Positions 17,768 through 26,738 of a stretch of 64,000 bases of DNA are shown one piece after another (the first letter of the stretch is position 1; the number at the start of each line of letters is the position of its first letter). Origin of the DNA: Noviherbaspirillum humi (GTDB taxonomy: Bacteria > Pseudomonadota > Gammaproteobacteria > Burkholderiales > Burkholderiaceae_D). Made by a program: the position numbers and the translations under genes. The notes below the pieces were generated by a model. That model worked only from the letters and a program-made list of their open reading frames with translations, searched no databases and was not told the origin of the DNA. Location: positions 41,986 through 105,985 of the forward strand of contig NZ_FZOT01000018.1 of the NCBI RefSeq assembly GCF_900188095.1. The letters are read 5' to 3'.

Positions 17768-18235
17768 ATGGACAACACCAGCCCCACGCCCGAGCAAGGC
17801 GCCACGCCCGCCCAGGGACCGACGCCGTTCGAATCCGCCCGCCTCCTGCTGAAGGAGCTCAATGACAAGTTCCCGGTGTTCCGCAAGGGCTTGCCGCTGG
17901 CCACCGGGATCGACAAGCAGATCATCGGCCGCATGCCGGAGGTCAACCGGCGCGTGCTGCGGATTGCGCTCGGCATTCACACGCATTCGATGCGCTACCT
18001 GAAGGCCATGGAGAAGGGAACCACCCGCCATGACCTCGACGAGAACGCCGCCGGCGAGATCACCGATGCCCATCGCGAGCATGCGACCACCATGCTGCAG
18101 GAGCGGCTGAAGAAGGATGCCGAGCGCCGCAAGACCGAACGCAAGGCGAGCGAGGCGCAGAAGAAGCAGGAACAGGTGGAGCGCCAGCGCGAGCAGAAGC
18201 TGAGCCAGCTGGTGGAGAAGTTCTCCCGTCGCTGA
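17768..18235 (+). CDS. ProQ/FinO-family RNA chaperone
   Basis: A 155-residue protein with a ProQ/FinO core (residues about 20-110: ARLLLKELNDKFPVFRKGLP and LRIALGIHTHSMRYLKAM) and a long, highly charged C-terminal helix rich in Lys, Glu and Gln. The FinO domain binds structured small RNAs and mRNA 3' ends, and the basic tail helps duplexing. The short N-terminal extension is Pro/Thr-rich. ATG 17768 fits the family's start; GTG at 17729 in the same frame would add 13 residues. It is divergent from the alcohol dehydrogenase gene. Confidence 0.88.
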   Translation: MDNTSPTPEQGATPAQGPTPFESARLLLKELNDKFPVFRKGLPLATGIDKQIIGRMPEVNRRVLRIALGIHTHSMRYLKAMEKGTTRHDLDENAAGEITDAHREHATTMLQERLKKDAERRKTERKASEAQKKQEQVERQREQKLSQLVEKFSRR

Positions 18236-18523
18236 ACGGGGCCACCCTTCGGGTTCTTCGCAGTTTCTCCATCGGCCTGAAGCCGGGCTCAGCCGTCCCC
18301 CACGGCGGTTGCCCGGCGATGCATTCATTCCCGCTCTGCCGGTTCGCCGCGCTTCCCCTTTTCCCACCTGATCGCCTCCGTGCGATGGCTCGGGCGCAAT
18401 CCTGCGCTTTTCCTGCCATTTCCTTTTCCGCTGAACCGCCAGGGAATCTCATTTGGCCTCATTGCTTGGGCACTTGCCGCGGCCCGCCTTCCGTTCGATG
18501 GGCTTCTCTCGGTTAGACAAAGA

Positions 18524-18531
18524 TGTATACA
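18524..18531. promoter_or_regulatory. Putative GntR operator 1 (TGTATACA)
   Basis: A perfect 8-bp palindrome, TGTATACA, of the type bound by FCD-subfamily GntR regulators. It is 169 bp before the oxygenase ATG. The identical core recurs 84 bp downstream. The likely binder is the GntR regulator encoded at 19761. Confidence 0.6.
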
Positions 18532-18607
18532 AATATCGCCAAACAACTTACATAATCCCTGGATGAAGGCGTTTTTCGGAAGAAAATATGGACTTTCGCA
18601 TCTGAGT

Positions 18608-18615
18608 TGTATACA
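18608..18615. promoter_or_regulatory. Putative GntR operator 2 (TGTATACA)
   Basis: The second TGTATACA lies within GAGTTGTATACAGTATG, 77 bp before the oxygenase ATG and probably over the promoter. Its centre is 84 bp from operator 1, equal to eight helical turns, so two dimers would bind the same DNA face and could form a loop. Confidence 0.65.
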
Positions 18616-18692
18616 GTATGTTTTATTGCATGGATAAAATCGAAAAACATCCTGTGCAGAATCGCTCAACCCATTCAACACAGAGGTAAGAC

Positions 18693-19739
18693 ATGTTCCC
18701 GAAAAACGCTTGGTACGTCGCCTGCACTCCGGATGAAATCGAGGGCAAGCCGCTCGGCCGCCAGATCTGCGGCGAAAAGATGGTGTTCTATCGCGGTCCC
18801 GGCGGCAAGGTCGCCGCGCTGGAAGATTTCTGCCCGCACCGCGGCGCTCCCCTGTCGCTCGGCTTCGTGCGCGACGAGCAGCTGGTCTGCGGCTACCATG
18901 GCCTGGAGATGGGCTGCGACGGCAAGACCATTTCCATGCCGCTGCAGCGGGTGCGCGGCTTCCCCTGCATCAAGAGCTTCCCGGTGATCGAGCGCTATGG
19001 CTTCATCTGGGTCTGGCCGGGCGAAAAGGAGAAGGCCGATCCGGCCAAGCTGCATCACCTGGCGTGGGCCGAAAGCCCGGACTGGGCCTATGGCGGCGGC
19101 CTGTACCACATCAAGTGCGATTACCGCCTGATGGTCGACAACCTGATGGACCTCACGCACGAAACCTACGTGCACTCCACCAGCATCGGCCAGAAAGAGA
19201 TCGACGAAGCGCCGGTCATCACCAAGACCGAGGGTGACGAAGTCGTCACCAGCCGCTTCATGGAAAACATCATCGCGCCGCCGTTCTGGAAGCAGGCGCT
19301 GCGCTTCAACGGCCTGCCGGAAGACGAGCCGGTGGACCGCTGGCAGATCTGCCACTTCCTGCCGCCCAGCCATGTGCTGATCGAGGTCGGCGTGGCGGTG
19401 GCCGGCAAGGGCGGCTACAACGCCGATCCGCAATACAAGGCCAGTTCCATCGTGGTCGACTTCATCACGCCGGAAACCGAGACTTCGCACTGGTACTTCT
19501 GGGGCATGGCGCGCAACTTCAAGCCGCAGGACCCGGAACTCACCGCCGCCATCCGCGAAGGCCAGGGCAAGATCTTCGGCGAAGACCGCGAGATGCTGGA
19601 GAAGCAGCAGGAGAACATCCTCAAGTACCCGGACCGCAAGCTGCTGATGCTGAACATCGATGCCGGCGGCGTGCAGTCGCGCCGCGTCATCGACCGCTAC
19701 CTGGCGGAAGAGCGCGAAGCCCGCAGCCTGGTCGGCTAA
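18693..19739 (+). CDS. vanA: Rieske non-heme iron oxygenase, VanA-type (vanillate O-demethylase oxygenase)
   Basis: A 348-residue oxygenase. The Rieske cluster is CPHRG (Cys47, His49) and CGYHG (Cys66, His69). The mononuclear iron site is NLMDLTHETYVH, giving the two histidines of the 2-His-1-carboxylate set. Length, the opening MFPKNAWYVACTPDEI and overall layout match vanillate demethylase oxygenases, which convert vanillate to protocatechuate plus formaldehyde. Such enzymes need a reductase (VanB), and none is encoded in this window. A GntR regulator follows after 21 bp, as in many van loci. Related demethylases acting on other methoxy-aromatics are possible. Confidence 0.85.
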   Translation: MFPKNAWYVACTPDEIEGKPLGRQICGEKMVFYRGPGGKVAALEDFCPHRGAPLSLGFVRDEQLVCGYHGLEMGCDGKTISMPLQRVRGFPCIKSFPVIERYGFIWVWPGEKEKADPAKLHHLAWAESPDWAYGGGLYHIKCDYRLMVDNLMDLTHETYVHSTSIGQKEIDEAPVITKTEGDEVVTSRFMENIIAPPFWKQALRFNGLPEDEPVDRWQICHFLPPSHVLIEVGVAVAGKGGYNADPQYKASSIVVDFITPETETSHWYFWGMARNFKPQDPELTAAIREGQGKIFGEDREMLEKQQENILKYPDRKLLMLNIDAGGVQSRRVIDRYLAEEREARSLVG

Positions 19740-19760
19740 GCAGGCATGCCGGGAGCCGCC

Positions 19761-20525
19761 ATGCCGGACGTCCAGGAACTCAAGCCGGCCGGCGCCGGCC
19801 GGGAAGCCTCGCAGACCGACCGCGCCATCATGGGCTTGCGCGATGCGGTGCTGCGCGGCCGCTTCAAGGCCGGCGAGCGCATCGCCGAGGTCGAGGTGGC
19901 CGAGCATCTCGGCGTCTCGCGCACGCCGATCCGCGCCGCCATGCAGCGCCTGGCGGAAGAGGGCCTGCTGGAGCCGGTGCAGCCCACCGGCTACATGGTG
20001 CGCGCCTTCTCCCAGACCGACATCGCCGACGCCATCGAAGTGCGCGGCACCATCGAGGCGCTGGCGGCGCGGCTTGCCGCCGAGCGCGGCGTGTCGCGCC
20101 TGCTGCTGCAGCAGATGCGCGACTGCGTCGCCAAGATGGATGCGGTGTTCGACGACGCCCTCAGCGACGAGGAGCAGCTGCGCCAGTATGCGCAGTACAA
20201 CGAGCGCTTCCACGCGCTGATCATGGAAGCCTCCGGCAGCGACATGGTGCAGCGGGCGCTCGGCCGGGTAGTGTCGCTGCCTTTCGCCTCGCCCAATGCC
20301 TTCGTCTCGGCCCAGGCCATTCTGCCGGGCTCGCTCGCCATCCTGCGCGTGGCGCAGATGCAGCACCACGACATCGTCGACGCCATCGAAGCCCGCTCCA
20401 GCGCGCGGGTGGAGGCGCTGGTGAAGGAACATTCACGCATCGCCCACAAGAACCTGGAACTGGCACTGCGCAATGCGGATGCGCTGGATCAGGTGGTGGG
20501 GGCGCCGTTGATTAAGCGGGCTTGA
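19761..20525 (+). CDS. vanR: GntR/FCD transcriptional regulator, VanR-like
   Basis: A 254-residue regulator: N-terminal winged helix (residues about 20-85; IAEVEVAEHLGVSRTPIRAA, then LLEPVQPTGYMV) and C-terminal all-helical FCD ligand domain (EVRGTIEALAARLAAERG, YNERFHALIMEASGS). The FCD domain normally binds a small carboxylate through a metal ion. It is translated from the oxygenase transcript, so it probably autoregulates through the two TGTATACA sites upstream. I chose the ATG at 19761, preceded by GGGAG; an ATG at 19746 would add five residues. The effector would be vanillate if the oxygenase is VanA. Confidence 0.85.
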   Translation: MPDVQELKPAGAGREASQTDRAIMGLRDAVLRGRFKAGERIAEVEVAEHLGVSRTPIRAAMQRLAEEGLLEPVQPTGYMVRAFSQTDIADAIEVRGTIEALAARLAAERGVSRLLLQQMRDCVAKMDAVFDDALSDEEQLRQYAQYNERFHALIMEASGSDMVQRALGRVVSLPFASPNAFVSAQAILPGSLAILRVAQMQHHDIVDAIEARSSARVEALVKEHSRIAHKNLELALRNADALDQVVGAPLIKRA

Positions 20526-21183
20526 GATCTAACTGTCCGCATCGGATTTGTCAGGAGCGTGTTGCTTGACTTCTCGAGACGCACCAATGTTTACCATTAC
20601 GCGCCTGTGCAGATGATTCGAGAGGTAAATAGCGTCGGGAGCGCTTGGCGATCAAGCTTCTATATAGCACATCAACCTTGGCTTCTGACCGCACTAGAAT
20701 TTGGGGTCCAATGGTCTGATCGATCTATTAGGTGCAGAGACTTCTTAGCTTGTGAACTGCTTAATGGTGAAGTGTGGTAGATCGGTCAGTCGTTATTGCC
20801 GCCGCCACTGCTTAAATCCGTCCGACTGAAAAGAGAACTTGAATTAGCCTTAGCACGGCAGCCATCTTGGCCAAAGCCGTTGGTGGTCGAATGCAGCTTC
20901 GGTTAACAGCATCAAAAGCGGAGCCTTCGAGCGTGCTACGGAAAGCATACCGAGATGCAGGAAACGTTTCTGCAATTAAAACTACATTATCAGTTGCTGG
21001 AAAACATCACACAGCTCGTTCTGCAATTCTTTTGCAAGGCGCTCTTTGCCAACCGACCTTCGAAAAACTTCGTAATAGATTAGATAAATTTACACTGTGG
21101 CATATGCCTTGCTTGAGGGGATGTCTCTTACTCAGCCGCTAAAGAGCACCTTTTAATATCTCCTTTAATAGGGCCATATTGAT
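20526..21183. other. A+T-rich island, no convincing gene
   Basis: About 660 bp whose base composition is visibly lower in G+C than the genes around it. Short open frames exist on the plus strand (20559-20780, about 73 codons; 20867-21142, about 91 codons), but neither has a ribosome-binding site, a recognisable domain or third-position G+C preference. They may be remnants of a decayed gene. I found no transposase motif or terminal inverted repeats. Confidence 0.45.
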
Positions 21184-21486
21184 ATGCAAGTAAACAACGT
21201 AATTGCGAAAACTTCCCACAGCAAAAGTTCATCTCCCATTCCCAACTTATCAAAGGAAGCAATTTCAAAAAGCAAGGAATGTGAAAAGGCGATGAATCAG
21301 TTTAAGGGGGCGGTATGGGGTGGCGCAGTCAATGGAGCTTTACTTGGTATTTCTTTTCACATGGGCTGGGCCAAAGTTTTTGTGAGTAGTCTAGTGGGAA
21401 CTTTTTCATCCATTGCGCTCATGATGAATAGACATGACGCTGCAGTGCGTGCATGCACAAATCAGCAACCGAAAAAAACGAATTGA
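21184..21486 (+). CDS. Orphan small protein with glycine-rich hydrophobic segment
   Basis: A 100-residue unrecognised protein. Residues 1-40 are polar and Ser/Asn/Lys-rich (MQVNNVIAKTSHSKSSSPIP), and residues about 42-80 hold two weakly hydrophobic stretches (FKGAVWGGAVNGALLGISF and KVFVSSLVGTFSSIALMM), like small membrane-associated glycine-zipper proteins. Codon use is A+T-rich, unlike the neighbouring genes, which suggests horizontal acquisition. The polar, serine-rich N-terminus would suit a type III secretion substrate, but no secretion genes or Hrp-type box are in view. The ribosome-binding site is weak. Confidence 0.5.
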   Translation: MQVNNVIAKTSHSKSSSPIPNLSKEAISKSKECEKAMNQFKGAVWGGAVNGALLGISFHMGWAKVFVSSLVGTFSSIALMMNRHDAAVRACTNQQPKKTN

Positions 21487-21575
21487 ATACTTCCCTTTGA
21501 AGCATTAACTAACTGATTGATCAGGAAGTTGCGAGCAAAAGCAAAGAACAACATTGCTTTCTCCGAAATTGAAAA

Positions 21576-21603
21576 CGCCCCGCCCGCAATGCGGGACGGG
21601 GCG
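21576..21603 (-). terminator. Intrinsic terminator of the ABC solute-receptor gene
   Basis: CGCCCCGCCCGC pairs with GCGGGACGGGGCG (one bulged A) around an AAT loop. Read on the minus strand, the stem is followed by GTTTTC. It lies about 40 bp past the stop codon of the minus-strand gene ending at 21643. Confidence 0.8.
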
Positions 21604-21642
21604 GTTAAAAATCGCTGAGCTGTTTCAATCGTCGCCTAGAAA

Positions 21643-22830
21643 TCAAGCTCCCGGATCAGCAAACTTCTCAATCTTGTCGAACTCCACATTCCACGGCTGG
21701 CCGTTGATCATCTCCGCCTTGCGGATGTAGATGGTCTGCACCATGTCGCGGGTGTTCGGGTCGATGGTCACCGGGCCGCGCACGCTGGTCCACGACAAGC
21801 CCTTCATCGCCGCCAGCAGCTTGTCGCCGTTGCTGTCGCCATTGGTCTTCTTCAGCGCCTCGTACAGCGCATGCATGCCGTCGTAGCCGCCCACCGAATG
21901 GAAGTTCGGACGCATGCCGGGATTGGCCTTCATGAAGTCGGCCACGTAGGCCTTGTTCTCCGGCGACGGATGCGCGGCCGAGTAGTGCTGGCTGCTGATG
22001 ACGCCCACCGCCGGCTGGCCGATCGACGGCAGCAGTTCGTCGTCGAGCACGTCGCCGGTGCAGATGAGCTTGATGCCGGCGGCCGCCAGGCCGCGGTCGT
22101 TGAACTGCTTCATCAGGCCGGCGCCTTCGCCCGACGGCACGAAGACGAACAGCGCTTCCGGCTTGGCATCCTTGGCGCGCTGCAGGAAGGGCGCATAGTC
22201 GGGATTACGCAGCGGCACGCGCAGCGATTCGGCGATCTTGCCGCCGCCTTCGGTGAAGAACTTGGTGAAGGTCTTCTCCGCGTCCAGGCCGGGGCCGTAG
22301 TCGCTGACCAGGGTGATGGCGCTCTTGATGTTGTTCTTCGTGGCCCACTGCGCCAGCGGGGCGGTGATCTGCGGCACGGTGAAGCCGGTGCGCACGATGT
22401 AGGGCGAGCGCTGCGGGATGATGGAGGTGGCGGCGGCCATGACGACCATCGGCACCTTGGCTTGCGTGGCCACCGGCGCGGCGGCCAGCGCCAGCGGGGT
22501 CAGGCCGAAGCCGGCGAGCACCGCGACCTTGTCGCGCGACACCAATTCCTGCGCCAGACGCTTGGTGACTTCGGGGTTGACGCCGCCGTCATCCTTGATG
22601 ATGACTTCGACTTTACGGCCGGCAACGCTGTCGCCGACCTTCTGCTGGTAGAGCTTGACGGCGGCTTCGATCTCCTTGCCGGTGGAGGCGAAGGGGCCGG
22701 ACATCGGCAGGATCAGGCCGACCTTGACCGGGTCGGCGGCGAAGGCGACCAGCGGCGACATGCCGGCGGCGACGGCCGCGGTGCCGCCGATCAGCAGGGT
22801 GCGGCGGCGGGAGTTGACTTGGTGTGACAT
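21643..22830 (-). CDS. ABC transporter substrate-binding protein, branched-chain amino acid/aromatic type
   Basis: A 395-residue type I periplasmic binding protein (LivJ/Periplasmic_BP_6 fold). The export signal includes SRRRTLLIGG, a twin-arginine-like motif, followed by a hydrophobic core and an AFA-A cleavage site near residue 31. The mature part begins DPVKVGLILPMSGPFASTGK and shows the family's IIKDDGG and FHSVGGYDGM segments. Members bind branched-chain amino acids, urea, amides or aromatic acids. No LivHMGF permease or ATPase genes adjoin it in this window, so it is an orphan receptor. It is followed by a strong intrinsic terminator. Confidence 0.9.
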   Translation of the reverse strand: MSHQVNSRRRTLLIGGTAAVAAGMSPLVAFAADPVKVGLILPMSGPFASTGKEIEAAVKLYQQKVGDSVAGRKVEVIIKDDGGVNPEVTKRLAQELVSRDKVAVLAGFGLTPLALAAAPVATQAKVPMVVMAAATSIIPQRSPYIVRTGFTVPQITAPLAQWATKNNIKSAITLVSDYGPGLDAEKTFTKFFTEGGGKIAESLRVPLRNPDYAPFLQRAKDAKPEALFVFVPSGEGAGLMKQFNDRGLAAAGIKLICTGDVLDDELLPSIGQPAVGVISSQHYSAAHPSPENKAYVADFMKANPGMRPNFHSVGGYDGMHALYEALKKTNGDSNGDKLLAAMKGLSWTSVRGPVTIDPNTRDMVQTIYIRKAEMINGQPWNVEFDKIEKFADPGA

Positions 22831-23187
22831 GACTTGCTCCTTGTTCCTTGGGGTGGTGTCGCTGTTGATGGTTATTGGTGAGGTCAGCGACGATCGATTT
22901 TACCAAGGCGATAACAAATCGGCAGGAGAGGAACCGGGGTTTCATGTAGCGAGTTTGTATCCGATGTATCTGTCTGCGCGGCGGCGCGGTAGTGGTCGGT
23001 GAAGTGGGGAGCTCGCTTGCAGTGCGCTCGCGCCGATGACGAGGCAGCGCATCGACGCATCTCTGTCGAATCGCTTCGCCAAACTCTGTGCGCCGATGTG
23101 CGAGGCGATTGTCGCCAAAGAACTTCACTTCTCGCCTGCTGTCGTAATGACAACGTCGCCATCGACTTCATCGAGGACATTCCCATC
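22831..23187. other. Divergent intergenic region between solute receptor and ku
   Basis: About 357 bp with no supportable gene. It should carry the promoters of the minus-strand receptor gene and of ku-ligD. I see no CTGT-N8-ACAG LexA site, so the end-joining genes do not look SOS-controlled. Confidence 0.45.
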
Positions 23188-24075
23188 ATGCCCCGTGCCA
23201 TCTGGAAAGGCGCTCTCAACGTCGGCCTGCTTAACGCGCCCGTGTCGCTCATGCCGGCCACCCATCAGGACGAAATCGATTTCGACTGGCTCAAGCGCGA
23301 CACGCTGCAGCCGGTCGGCTACAAGCGGGTGGTGAAGGAAACCGGCGAGGAGGTGGCGCGGGAGGATATCGTCAAGGCGGTCAAGACCGAAGGCGGCAAG
23401 TATGTGCTGCTGTCGGACGAGGAGATACGTTCGGCGAACGTAAAGGCCGCGCACAGCATCGCCATCCAGTGCTTCGTGCCGGCGGAGGACGTGAATTTCC
23501 TGTTCTACGAGACGCCGTATTACCTGCAGCCGGCCAAGGGCAGCGAGAAGGTGTACGCGCTGCTGCGCGAAGCGCTGTTCCGGGCGCGGAAGATCGGCAT
23601 TGCGCTGATCGTGCTGCACCAGAAGCAGCATCTGGCGGCGGTGATTCCGACGCCGCAGGCGCTGGTGCTCAACACGCTGCGCTGGGCCATCGAAGTCAAC
23701 GACACCGAGGGACTCGCGCTGCCGCCGAAAGGCGTGCGCGGCGCCGGCTTGAGCGAGCGCGAGATCGCCATGGCGACGCAGCTCATCGACGGCATGACCG
23801 AGCCGTGGGACCCGGAGCGTTACCGCGATACCTTCCGCGACGACATCATGGCCATGGTGGAGAGGAAGCTGGCCGAGGGCCAGGCCGACAAGGTGATCGA
23901 GACGCCGCCCGAGCCGGAAGCGGAGGCGGAGGAAACCGAGACCGATCTCACCGCTTTGCTTCGGCAAAGCCTGCAGGGCATGACCGCGCCGCGCACCGGC
24001 GCGCCCGCGCGCATGCCGCCGCCATCGGCGCGGAAACCGGCCCGCACGCGGGCGGCGAAAAGCGGCATGCATTGA
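23188..24075 (+). CDS. ku: Ku homodimeric DNA end-binding protein
   Basis: A 295-residue bacterial Ku. It begins MPRAIWKGALNVGLLNAPVS and shows the Ku beta-barrel core (YYLQPAKGSEKVYALLREAL, AVIPTPQALVLNTLRWA). Residues about 250-295 form an acidic, then Pro/Arg/Lys-rich tail, the part that recruits LigD or contacts DNA. Bacterial Ku threads onto broken ends and recruits ligase D for non-homologous end joining. CGAGGA upstream of the ATG supports the start. ligD follows after 21 bp in the same direction, forming a two-gene end-joining operon. Confidence 0.95.
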   Translation: MPRAIWKGALNVGLLNAPVSLMPATHQDEIDFDWLKRDTLQPVGYKRVVKETGEEVAREDIVKAVKTEGGKYVLLSDEEIRSANVKAAHSIAIQCFVPAEDVNFLFYETPYYLQPAKGSEKVYALLREALFRARKIGIALIVLHQKQHLAAVIPTPQALVLNTLRWAIEVNDTEGLALPPKGVRGAGLSEREIAMATQLIDGMTEPWDPERYRDTFRDDIMAMVERKLAEGQADKVIETPPEPEAEAEETETDLTALLRQSLQGMTAPRTGAPARMPPPSARKPARTRAAKSGMH

Positions 24076-24096
24076 TCCGGCGACAAGGAGGCTTCC

Positions 24097-26733
24097 ATGC
24101 CAGGCAAAGTTTCCCTCACCCGCGAGAAACGCACATTCCCCATTGCGCCCGACGTTCCGAACGAGCCCGCATCGGCGCAGGAAGCATCGCGCTTCGTCGT
24201 GCACCGCCACGCGGCGAGCCGGCTGCACTACGACCTGCGGCTGGAGCTCGATGGCGTGCTGAAGAGCTGGGCACTGCCGAAAGGGCCCAGCCTGGATCCT
24301 GTGCAGAAGCGGCTGGCGGTGCAGGTCGAGGACCATGCGCTGAGCTACATCGCCTTTGAAGGCCGCATTCCGGACGACCAGTACGGCGCGGGCGACGTAT
24401 CGGTCTGGGACAGCGGCACCTGGCAGCCGGATGGCGATCCGGAGCGGGGCCTGCGTACCGGCAAGCTGAAATTCGAACTGCACGGGACCAGGCTGCAGGG
24501 GCGGTGGAACCTGATACGGACCCGCATGCCGGGCAAGAAGGAGGGCGGCGGGGAGCAATGGCTGCTCATCAAGGAGAAGGATGAGGCGGCGCGCTCGACG
24601 CGCGACGTCGACGTGACGGCCGAGCCGCCGGCTGAAACGAATGCATCGGCGATGCCGGCTGCGAAGACGGCACCCTCGGCTGCCCGAAACGCTGCCAAGG
24701 CATCGCGCGGCGCAGGAAAGCGTTCGACTGCCAATTCGACCTCGGGCGACGCCGGCCGCAGCAGCCATGCGCCTTTCGCAGCGCTGCCCGAAATGGTCAT
24801 GCCCCAGCTCGCGACGCTCGTCGATGGCGTGCCGGAGCAGGGCGAATGGATCTATGAGCTCAAGTTCGACGGCTATCGCATCCTCGCCCGTGTAGAAGGC
24901 GGCGAAACGCGGCTGGTAACGCGCGACGGCAAGGACTGGACCGCGAAGCTGGCGCCGATACGGGATGCGATCGTTGCCCTCGGGCTGAAGGACGGTTGGC
25001 TCGACGGCGAGATCGTGGTGATGGACGGCCAGGGCATTCCCTCGTTCCAGCTGCTGCAAAATGCCTTCGACGAAAAGCGCGGCGCGCAGATTCTCTACTT
25101 CCTGTTCGACCTGCTGCATCAGGACGGGCATGACCTGCGGCAGCTGCCATTGATGGAACGGCGCGCGCGCCTGCAAGCGCTGCTGGCAGGCTTGCCGCAG
25201 GATGGTCCGCTGCGTTTCAGCGCGCCGATGCGGGAAGCGCCGCAGCAGCTGCTCGACGGCGCCTGCCGCATGGGCATGGAAGGCATCATCGGCAAGCTGG
25301 CCGATTCGCGCTACCGCGGCGGCCGCAGCGCCGAATGGATCAAGCTGAAGTGCCGCAAGCGCCAGGAATTCGTGATCGCCGGCTATACCGATCCGCAGGG
25401 CAAGCGCGAACTGTTCGGTTCGCTGCTGCTCGGCGTGTATGACGATGACGGCCGCCTGCACTACGCCGGCCGGGTCGGCACGGGCTTCGATCGAACGCGA
25501 CTGCAAACGGTGTACCGGCAGCTGCAGCGCCTCGGCCAGGCACGGGCGCCATTCGCCGAATTGCCGGCGGCGGCCCGGCGGCTGGACGCGCACTGGGTGA
25601 AGCCGACACTGGTGGCGGAAATCTCCTTCGCCGAATGGACCCGCGGCGGCCTGGTGCGGCAAGCGGTGTTCCATGCCCTGCGCCAGGACAAGCCGGCGAC
25701 GCAGATCCGGCGCGAGCAGGCGGTCGCGGCAGCAAACGTCGCGCCGAGGGAGGACACGGCGAAGGCTGCAGTGGTCAAGCCAGCGGTTGCCGGTCCGGCC
25801 GGCCGCATCGGCAGAAAAACCTCCGGCGCGAAGAACGATGCCCCTGCCGATGTGGCCGGCGTTCGCATCACCCATCCGGAGCGCATCATCGACAGCGCGA
25901 GCGGCCGCGCCAAGATCGATGTCGCCCGCCATTACGAAGCCGTGGCGGAACGCATGCTGCCCTTCCTCGCCAACCGGCCGGTGTACCTGCTGCGCGCGCC
26001 CGAAGGCGTGGCGGGCGAGAAGTTCTTCCAGAAGCATCTCGGACGCACGCCGATCTCCGGCGTGCGGCAGCTCGACCCGGCCATCGATCCGTCGCATCCG
26101 CCGCTGCTGGCGATCGATTCGGTGGAAGCGCTGGTGTCCGCCACGCAGATGGGCGTGATCGAATTCCACCTGTGCGGCGCCACCGCCGACCGCATCGACA
26201 GGCCGGATTGCATGGTGTTCGACCTCGATCCCGATCCGGGCCTGCCGTGGGAGCGGATGCAGGAAGCGGCGCTGAAGGCCAGGGCGCTGCTGGATGAACT
26301 CGACCTGCGCAGCTTCCTCAAGACCAGCGGCGGCAAGGGGCTGCACCTGGTCGTGCCGCTGGCGCGCCGCCATCCATGGAAAGACGTGACCGAGTTTTCC
26401 GAGGCGGTGACGCGTCGCCTCGCGCAGGCGCATCCCGATCTCTTCAGCGCCAAGATGGGCGCGCAAAACCGGGTCGGGCGGGTATTCGTCGATTACCTGC
26501 GCAATCAGCGTTATGCCAGCACGGTGGCGCCTTATTCACTGCGGGCGCGTCCGGGATTGGGCGTGGCAACGCCGCTGGCATGGGATGAGCTCGATTCGCT
26601 CACTGGCGCGGCGATGTGGAATATCGATACGCTCCCGGCACGCATGGCCTCGCTCGATCACGATCCCTGGGCTGACTACTTCCTGAAGAAGCAACAACTG
26701 ACGGCCGTCATGCGGAGAAAGCTGGGGATGTGA
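24097..26733 (+). CDS. ligD: ATP-dependent DNA ligase D, three-domain
   Basis: An 878-residue enzyme in the order phosphoesterase - ligase - polymerase. Residues about 1-170 are the 3'-phosphoesterase (HRHAASRLHYDLRLELDG). The ligase domain spans about 225-530, with the adenylated lysine in YELKFDGYRI (Lys256) and WIKLKCRKRQEFVIAGY. The primase-polymerase domain spans about 590-870, with its metal-binding aspartates in FDLDPDPG (Asp709, Asp711) and the SGGKGLHLVVPL motif. A Lys/Ala-rich linker joins the first two domains. ACAAGGAGGCTTCC is a strong ribosome-binding site. It works with the adjacent Ku to process and seal double-strand breaks. All three active sites look intact. Confidence 0.96.
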   Translation: MPGKVSLTREKRTFPIAPDVPNEPASAQEASRFVVHRHAASRLHYDLRLELDGVLKSWALPKGPSLDPVQKRLAVQVEDHALSYIAFEGRIPDDQYGAGDVSVWDSGTWQPDGDPERGLRTGKLKFELHGTRLQGRWNLIRTRMPGKKEGGGEQWLLIKEKDEAARSTRDVDVTAEPPAETNASAMPAAKTAPSAARNAAKASRGAGKRSTANSTSGDAGRSSHAPFAALPEMVMPQLATLVDGVPEQGEWIYELKFDGYRILARVEGGETRLVTRDGKDWTAKLAPIRDAIVALGLKDGWLDGEIVVMDGQGIPSFQLLQNAFDEKRGAQILYFLFDLLHQDGHDLRQLPLMERRARLQALLAGLPQDGPLRFSAPMREAPQQLLDGACRMGMEGIIGKLADSRYRGGRSAEWIKLKCRKRQEFVIAGYTDPQGKRELFGSLLLGVYDDDGRLHYAGRVGTGFDRTRLQTVYRQLQRLGQARAPFAELPAAARRLDAHWVKPTLVAEISFAEWTRGGLVRQAVFHALRQDKPATQIRREQAVAAANVAPREDTAKAAVVKPAVAGPAGRIGRKTSGAKNDAPADVAGVRITHPERIIDSASGRAKIDVARHYEAVAERMLPFLANRPVYLLRAPEGVAGEKFFQKHLGRTPISGVRQLDPAIDPSHPPLLAIDSVEALVSATQMGVIEFHLCGATADRIDRPDCMVFDLDPDPGLPWERMQEAALKARALLDELDLRSFLKTSGGKGLHLVVPLARRHPWKDVTEFSEAVTRRLAQAHPDLFSAKMGAQNRVGRVFVDYLRNQRYASTVAPYSLRARPGLGVATPLAWDELDSLTGAAMWNIDTLPARMASLDHDPWADYFLKKQQLTAVMRRKLGM

Positions 26734-26738
26734 GGTTT

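Larger units (their letters stand above)
18236..18692. other. Upstream region of the Rieske oxygenase gene
   Basis: A 457-bp stretch without a supportable gene. Its first two thirds are ordinary G+C-rich sequence. From about 18510 it turns A+T-rich and holds the two TGTATACA palindromes listed separately, so it is the regulatory region of the Rieske oxygenase-GntR pair. Confidence 0.6.

Noticed and set aside
20559..20780. Short plus-strand frame in the A+T-rich island
   Set aside because: No ribosome-binding site, no recognisable domain and no coding bias; mentioned only as a possible remnant.
20867..21142. Second short plus-strand frame in the A+T-rich island
   Set aside because: Looks like decayed or random coding; no transposase or phage motif and no start signal.
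22831..23187. Search for a LexA box controlling ku-ligD
   Set aside because: No CTGT-N8-ACAG sequence is present in this interval.
23125..26466. Minus-strand frame of over 1100 codons opposite ku and ligD
   Set aside because: Same reasoning: it mirrors two well-recognised genes and shows no protein-like features.
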